Below, piece after piece: positions 31,450 through 33,969 of a stretch of DNA of 33,969 nucleotides. The stretch is from Acidobacteriota bacterium (GTDB lineage Bacteria > Acidobacteriota > Terriglobia > 20CM-2-55-15): NCBI GenBank assembly GCA_022821265.1, contig JAJEDW010000345.1:1-33969 (forward strand), read 5' to 3'. Position 1 is the first letter of the stretch. Each line of letters opens with the position of its first letter. The notes below the pieces were generated by a model. That model made no database searches. It had not been told where the DNA came from and saw only the letters and a list, made by a program, of their open reading frames with translations. The translations under genes and the position numbers were made by a program.

Positions 31450-32223
31450 ATGTTCCCTATACGAGACGACAACCCGCGGGTCCTGACGCCGTACGCGACG
31501 TACGCGATCGCCATGTTGAACGTCGCGGTGTGGGTCCTGATTCAGGGGATGGGGACCGAGCCGGCGCTGTCGGCGTCGGTATGCCGGCTCGGCCTGATTC
31601 CGGGCGACCTGCTCGGCACGGTCCCGGCGGGCACGAGCTTCCGGATCGGCTTCGACACCTCGTGCGTCCTGGGCGGAAGCTCAAGCTGGTATACCACGGT
31701 CACGTCGATGTTCATGCACGGCGGATGGTTCCACCTCATCGGCAACATGTGGTTCCTCTGGATCTTCGGCGACAACGTGGAGAGCTCGATGGGGCACCTC
31801 CGCTTCGTGGTCTTCTACCTGCTGTCGGGTTTTGCCGCCGCCGCGCTGCAAGTGGCGACGAATCCGGAATCGGCGATTCCGATGGTAGGGGCGTCAGGCG
31901 CCATTGGCGGCGTCATGGGCGCCTACATCATCCTGTCTCCGCGGGTCCACGTGCACATGCTCATCCCGCTCGGCTTCTTCATCACGACGATCGCCGTTCC
32001 CGCGTTCCTGATGCTGGGCTACTGGCTGCTGGTCCAGCTCGTCAGCGGCGTCGGAACGATCGGCATGGAGGGCGGCGGCGTGGCCTTCTGGGCGCACGTC
32101 GGGGGGTTCGTCGCGGGCGCCGTCATGGTCTTCGGGTTCCGCAAGAGGCGCCTGCTCGAACGCCACCCCTACCACGGCTGGCGCCGCCGCTCGCCCACCC
32201 GAAGCTGGCACAGCGTGCGGTAG
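31450..32223 (+). CDS. Rhomboid-family intramembrane serine protease
   Basis: A 257-residue polytopic inner-membrane protease that cuts other membrane proteins within the bilayer. The active-site Ser is S149 in MVGASGAIGG and the His is H216 in AFWAHVGGF. The conserved HGGWFHLIGNMWFLWIFG stretch (90-107) supplies the His and Asn of the oxyanion region. About six hydrophobic segments are visible (15-33, 84-108, 117-136, 147-165, 172-200, 212-229). Residues 40-80 form an insertion with two Cys (C45, C72), which could be a disulfide-bonded periplasmic loop. The start ATG 31450 lacks a strong ribosome site. Substrates unknown. Confidence 0.93.
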   Translation: MFPIRDDNPRVLTPYATYAIAMLNVAVWVLIQGMGTEPALSASVCRLGLIPGDLLGTVPAGTSFRIGFDTSCVLGGSSSWYTTVTSMFMHGGWFHLIGNMWFLWIFGDNVESSMGHLRFVVFYLLSGFAAAALQVATNPESAIPMVGASGAIGGVMGAYIILSPRVHVHMLIPLGFFITTIAVPAFLMLGYWLLVQLVSGVGTIGMEGGGVAFWAHVGGFVAGAVMVFGFRKRRLLERHPYHGWRRRSPTRSWHSVR

Positions 32224-32258
32224 GCTCGAAGGCCGGACGTCGTCACGACGATATGACC

Positions 32259-32678
32259 TCAGGGCGTTTCCCATGGATCGACGACGCTGACGTCCAGGCA
32301 TTCGAAATCCTTGACGTTGCGGGTCGCCACGGCCAGATCGTGGGTCTTCGCCGTGCCCGCGATCAGCGCGTCGCCCAAATCCAGCGGACGTCCGAAACCG
32401 TGCGCCTGTGACCGAAAACGGGCGGCCCACTCGGCCCCGACCCTCTCCAGCGGAAGAATGCGATCGTCGAATTCGCCGATAAGACCCCGCAGAGCCTCTT
32501 GAAGCTTGCGCCGCCGCCTTCCGTGCGGCATTCGACGCAATCCGCATTCGAGTTCATGAACGACGATCGACGACAGCCAGAGATCGTCGTGTTCGGTGAG
32601 GAATGCGATGACGCGCGCGTGGGGGTCGTGCCGCACGACCTCGGAGATCACGTTCGTGTCCAGGAGATAGCCCCTCAC
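32259..32678 (-). CDS. PIN-domain toxin (FitB-like VapC)
   Basis: A 139-residue PIN RNase with all four acidic residues: D7 in LLDTNVISEV, E42 in VVHELECGL, D103 in LDLGDALIAGTA and D124 in ATRNVKDFE. The LLDTNVISE start and 'ATRNVKDFE' end place it with FitB/VapC toxins. Length and motifs are complete. The start ATG overlaps the antitoxin stop by four bases (ATGA). It converges with the rhomboid gene (35 bases between stops). Confidence 0.92.
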   Translation of the reverse strand: MRGYLLDTNVISEVVRHDPHARVIAFLTEHDDLWLSSIVVHELECGLRRMPHGRRRRKLQEALRGLIGEFDDRILPLERVGAEWAARFRSQAHGFGRPLDLGDALIAGTAKTHDLAVATRNVKDFECLDVSVVDPWETP

Positions 32679-32953
32679 GCGTCCGTTTCGTCAATGAACG
32701 GGATCTTTCGATTCGAATGGCGCTCCGGGAGTTCGAGATCGATGCCTCGCGGCATGTTCTCGACCAGCCATGAGCCCAGCCGTTGACGCGGTGTCCTGGC
32801 GTCCCACACGGCGGCGGGCACCACGACGAACGAACGGCGGGCGCCGATCCGTTGCGGCCCCTCTTCTTCGGCAAGCCTCAGGATTTCGGACAGTCGCGAC
32901 TTGGCCTCGGCCACGGTCCAAGTGCGGTGGGGTTCGGAAGATTTGGCAGACAC
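32675..32953 (-). CDS. Phd-type antitoxin of the FitB-like locus
   Basis: A 92-residue antitoxin: WTVAEAKSRLSEILRLAEEE is the Phd helix, and QRIGARRSFVVVPAAVW are the strands that follow. The C-terminal toxin-binding part includes LGSWLVENMPRG and IDLELPERHSNRK. The start is GTG 32953, placed right after GGAGGG. An upstream ATG (32986) lies inside the operator and promoter and would lack a leader, so it is not preferred. The gene is regulated from the palindrome at 32970-32998, which it should bind itself. Confidence 0.86.
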   Translation of the reverse strand: MSAKSSEPHRTWTVAEAKSRLSEILRLAEEEGPQRIGARRSFVVVPAAVWDARTPRQRLGSWLVENMPRGIDLELPERHSNRKIPFIDETDA

Positions 32954-32969
32954 GCGCCCTCCAGTGGAC

Positions 32970-32998
32970 CCATTATAGTCCAACATGGACTATAATGG
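32970..32998. promoter_or_regulatory. Perfect palindromic operator with two divergent -10 boxes
   Basis: Perfect 13-base arms (CCATTATAGTCCA at 32970-32982 and its complement at 32986-32998) around a 3-base centre. Each arm contains TATAAT: on the plus strand at 32991-32996, pointing at hicB (33019), and on the minus strand at 32977-32972, pointing at the Phd gene (32953). One bound repressor could shut both promoters at once. The -35 hexamers are not obvious. Confidence 0.8.
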
Positions 32999-33018
32999 CT
33001 GCGGAACCGCGTTGGCTA

Positions 33019-33258
33019 ATGAAACGGAGCGCGCAATACGTCAAGATCGTCGAATGGTCGGAGGAAGACCAGTGCTTCGTGGGTAGCTGCCCGGGTCTGC
33101 TTCTCGGCGGGTGTCACGGTGACGACGAGCAGGCGGTTTTCGCCGAGCTGTGCCAGATCGTGGACGAAACACTCGACCTGTTCGCCAAGGAAGGCAAACC
33201 CTTGCCGGCGCCCACGGCCGGCAAGGACTATGCCAACAAGATGCTGAAGGTTGGGTAA
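33019..33258 (+). CDS. Orphan HicB-family antitoxin-like protein
   Basis: A 79-residue HicB-like protein: YVKIVEWSEEDQCFVGSCPG, then the turn LLLGGCHGDDEQAVFAELCQ and the helix IVDETLDLFAKEGKPLP. The catalytically dead RNase-H-like HicB fold is complete, but no DNA-binding tail is visible and no hicA lies on either side. ATG 33019 is preferred because an ATG at 32995 sits in the -10 box of the operator. It is divergent from the Phd/FitB-like locus and apparently shares its operator. It could be a captured antitoxin or an anti-toxin decoy. Confidence 0.8.
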   Translation: MKRSAQYVKIVEWSEEDQCFVGSCPGLLLGGCHGDDEQAVFAELCQIVDETLDLFAKEGKPLPAPTAGKDYANKMLKVG

Positions 33259-33276
33259 CCGGCGAGCACTCGCCGG
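33259..33276 (+). terminator. Hairpin after the HicB-like gene
   Basis: CCGGCGAG at 33259-33266 and CTCGCCGG at 33269-33276 form a GC-rich hairpin starting right after the stop codon. There is no T-tract, so it is only a possible terminator or 3'-end stabiliser. Confidence 0.4.
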
Positions 33277-33420
33277 CCTGCAGGCGGCCGGAACGCACAC
33301 CCGACCCGCTGCCGCAACGCGTTGAGAACCGCGGGGCCGGCGTTCCCGCCCCATAGGGCGTCGGTCGGCGCGTCCGTTCCAGCAACGCGCCTTCCGCGCA
33401 CCCGCCAGTCCGTTGCCGCG

Positions 33421-33969
33421 CTAGTCGACCGGCGCGATCTTCATCACGACGCGGTTCGTCGAGTCCGAAGCGTACAGTGCGCCGTCGCTGTCGATCGTCA
33501 GGCCGTGGGGCCGCCCCAATCCGCCGATCGTCTCGACCACCTCGCCGTCCTTGATGACGGAGACCGCGCCGGCGTTGACGTCGCTGACGTAGACCGTGTC
33601 GTCGTCGGCGATGACCATGGTTCCACGCGAGGGAACATCCCACGTCTCGACGAACGCGCCGTCCTTGTCGAACACGGACACGCGCTGGTTGTCGCTGTCG
33701 CTCACGATGATGTTGCCCGCGGAATCGATAGCCAGACCGTGCGGCAGGTCCAGTTGCCCGGGCTCGGAGCCCTCGACACCGCCGATGATGCGGACCAGCT
33801 CGCCTTCGGGGTTGAAGTGCACGACACGCGAGTTGGCGTAGCCGTCCGTCACGTAGATGTCGCCGTCCGGCGTCACCGCCACGTGGTTGGGCCGATTGAA
33901 CATGTCCGTCGAGTCGTTGTCGCCCGCTTCGCCCCTCTGCCCGAGCGTCATCAGCAGCTCGCCGTCGGC
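33421..33969 (-). CDS. NHL-repeat protein (C-terminal part)
   Basis: The last 183 codons of a protein whose start lies beyond the right edge. It has successive NHL-type blades with the motif 'FNRPNHVAVTPDGDIYVTDG', 'LDLPHGLAIDSAGNIIVSDS', then 'GRPHGLTIDSDGALYASDST', forming part of a six-bladed propeller. This resembles the peptidyl-alpha-hydroxyglycine alpha-amidating lyase-like secreted NHL proteins common in Acidobacteria. Catalytic assignment is not possible from this part. It ends 162 bases from the HicB-like gene, converging on it. Confidence 0.88.
   Translation of the reverse strand, partial: ADGELLMTLGQRGEAGDNDSTDMFNRPNHVAVTPDGDIYVTDGYANSRVVHFNPEGELVRIIGGVEGSEPGQLDLPHGLAIDSAGNIIVSDSDNQRVSVFDKDGAFVETWDVPSRGTMVIADDDTVYVSDVNAGAVSVIKDGEVVETIGGLGRPHGLTIDSDGALYASDSTNRVVMKIAPVD

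Overview
The window is about 34 kb of high-GC bacterial DNA (roughly two thirds G+C) with dense coding on both strands and a mean gap under 100 bases. The gene content points to an Acidobacteriota-like organism, probably Vicinamibacteria. The clues are a DUF1592-type cytochrome next to a DUF1552 protein and a secreted ankyrin protein, a DUF6152 protein beside a secreted 'DGRxHPD...GDTLV' protein, a soluble PQQ sugar dehydrogenase, NHL/SMP-30 propellers, and many Tat or Sec signal peptides. This assignment rests on gene content alone; no rRNA is present. The only RNA gene is a tRNA-Gly(CCC).

Layout. 1-1493 (-): ABC exporter ATPase and the start of its membrane partner. 1751-3899: secreted SMP-30-like propeller (+) and PQQ sugar dehydrogenase (-), converging on a 15-bp hairpin. 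4110-6565 (+): SRPBCC protein, pyrF, and a RecB-family PD-(D/E)XK nuclease. 6641-8075: two divergent toxin-antitoxin (TA) loci, Phd/PIN (-) and RHH/PIN (+), around a palindromic operator. 8172-10018: secreted family protein (-) and exported alpha/beta hydrolase (+). 10028-14520 (-): a sugar-type ABC importer operon (ATPase, two permeases, lipoprotein binding protein). 14869-15492 (-): lipoprotein. 15688-19572 (+): 8-oxoguanine-deaminase-like amidohydrolase, a second copy of the secreted family, DUF6152, and a Tat-exported amidohydrolase.

19718-21531 is a graveyard of TA loci around the tRNA-Gly gene. Three antitoxins (Phd, MNT nucleotidyltransferase, HicB-XRE) are intact, but each partner toxin (VapC-type PIN, HEPN, HicA) is cut down to a short remnant that still keeps the 4-base start/stop overlap. 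After a methyltransferase (21886) and an exported VOC protein (22644, -) comes the secreted redox cluster 23278-28550 (+): di-CxxCH DUF1592 protein, Tat-exported DUF1552 protein, exported ankyrin protein. Then follow a 3-hydroxyisobutyrate-dehydrogenase-like enzyme (-), a Tat-exported metallo-beta-lactamase-fold protein with altered metal ligands, an AbiEii-like nucleotidyltransferase with a 61-residue partner, and a rhomboid protease. Last come a Phd/FitB-like TA locus (-) that shares a perfect palindromic operator with a divergent orphan HicB (+), and a partial NHL-repeat protein at the right edge.

How it fits together. The window mixes extracytoplasmic oxidation and hydrolysis of organic compounds, transport, some housekeeping (pyrF, tRNA), and an unusual density of TA loci: seven antitoxin-type genes in 34 kb, several with damaged or absent toxins. 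The best candidates for further work are the TA decay cluster with its operators, and the conserved but functionally undescribed DUF1592-DUF1552-ankyrin cluster.
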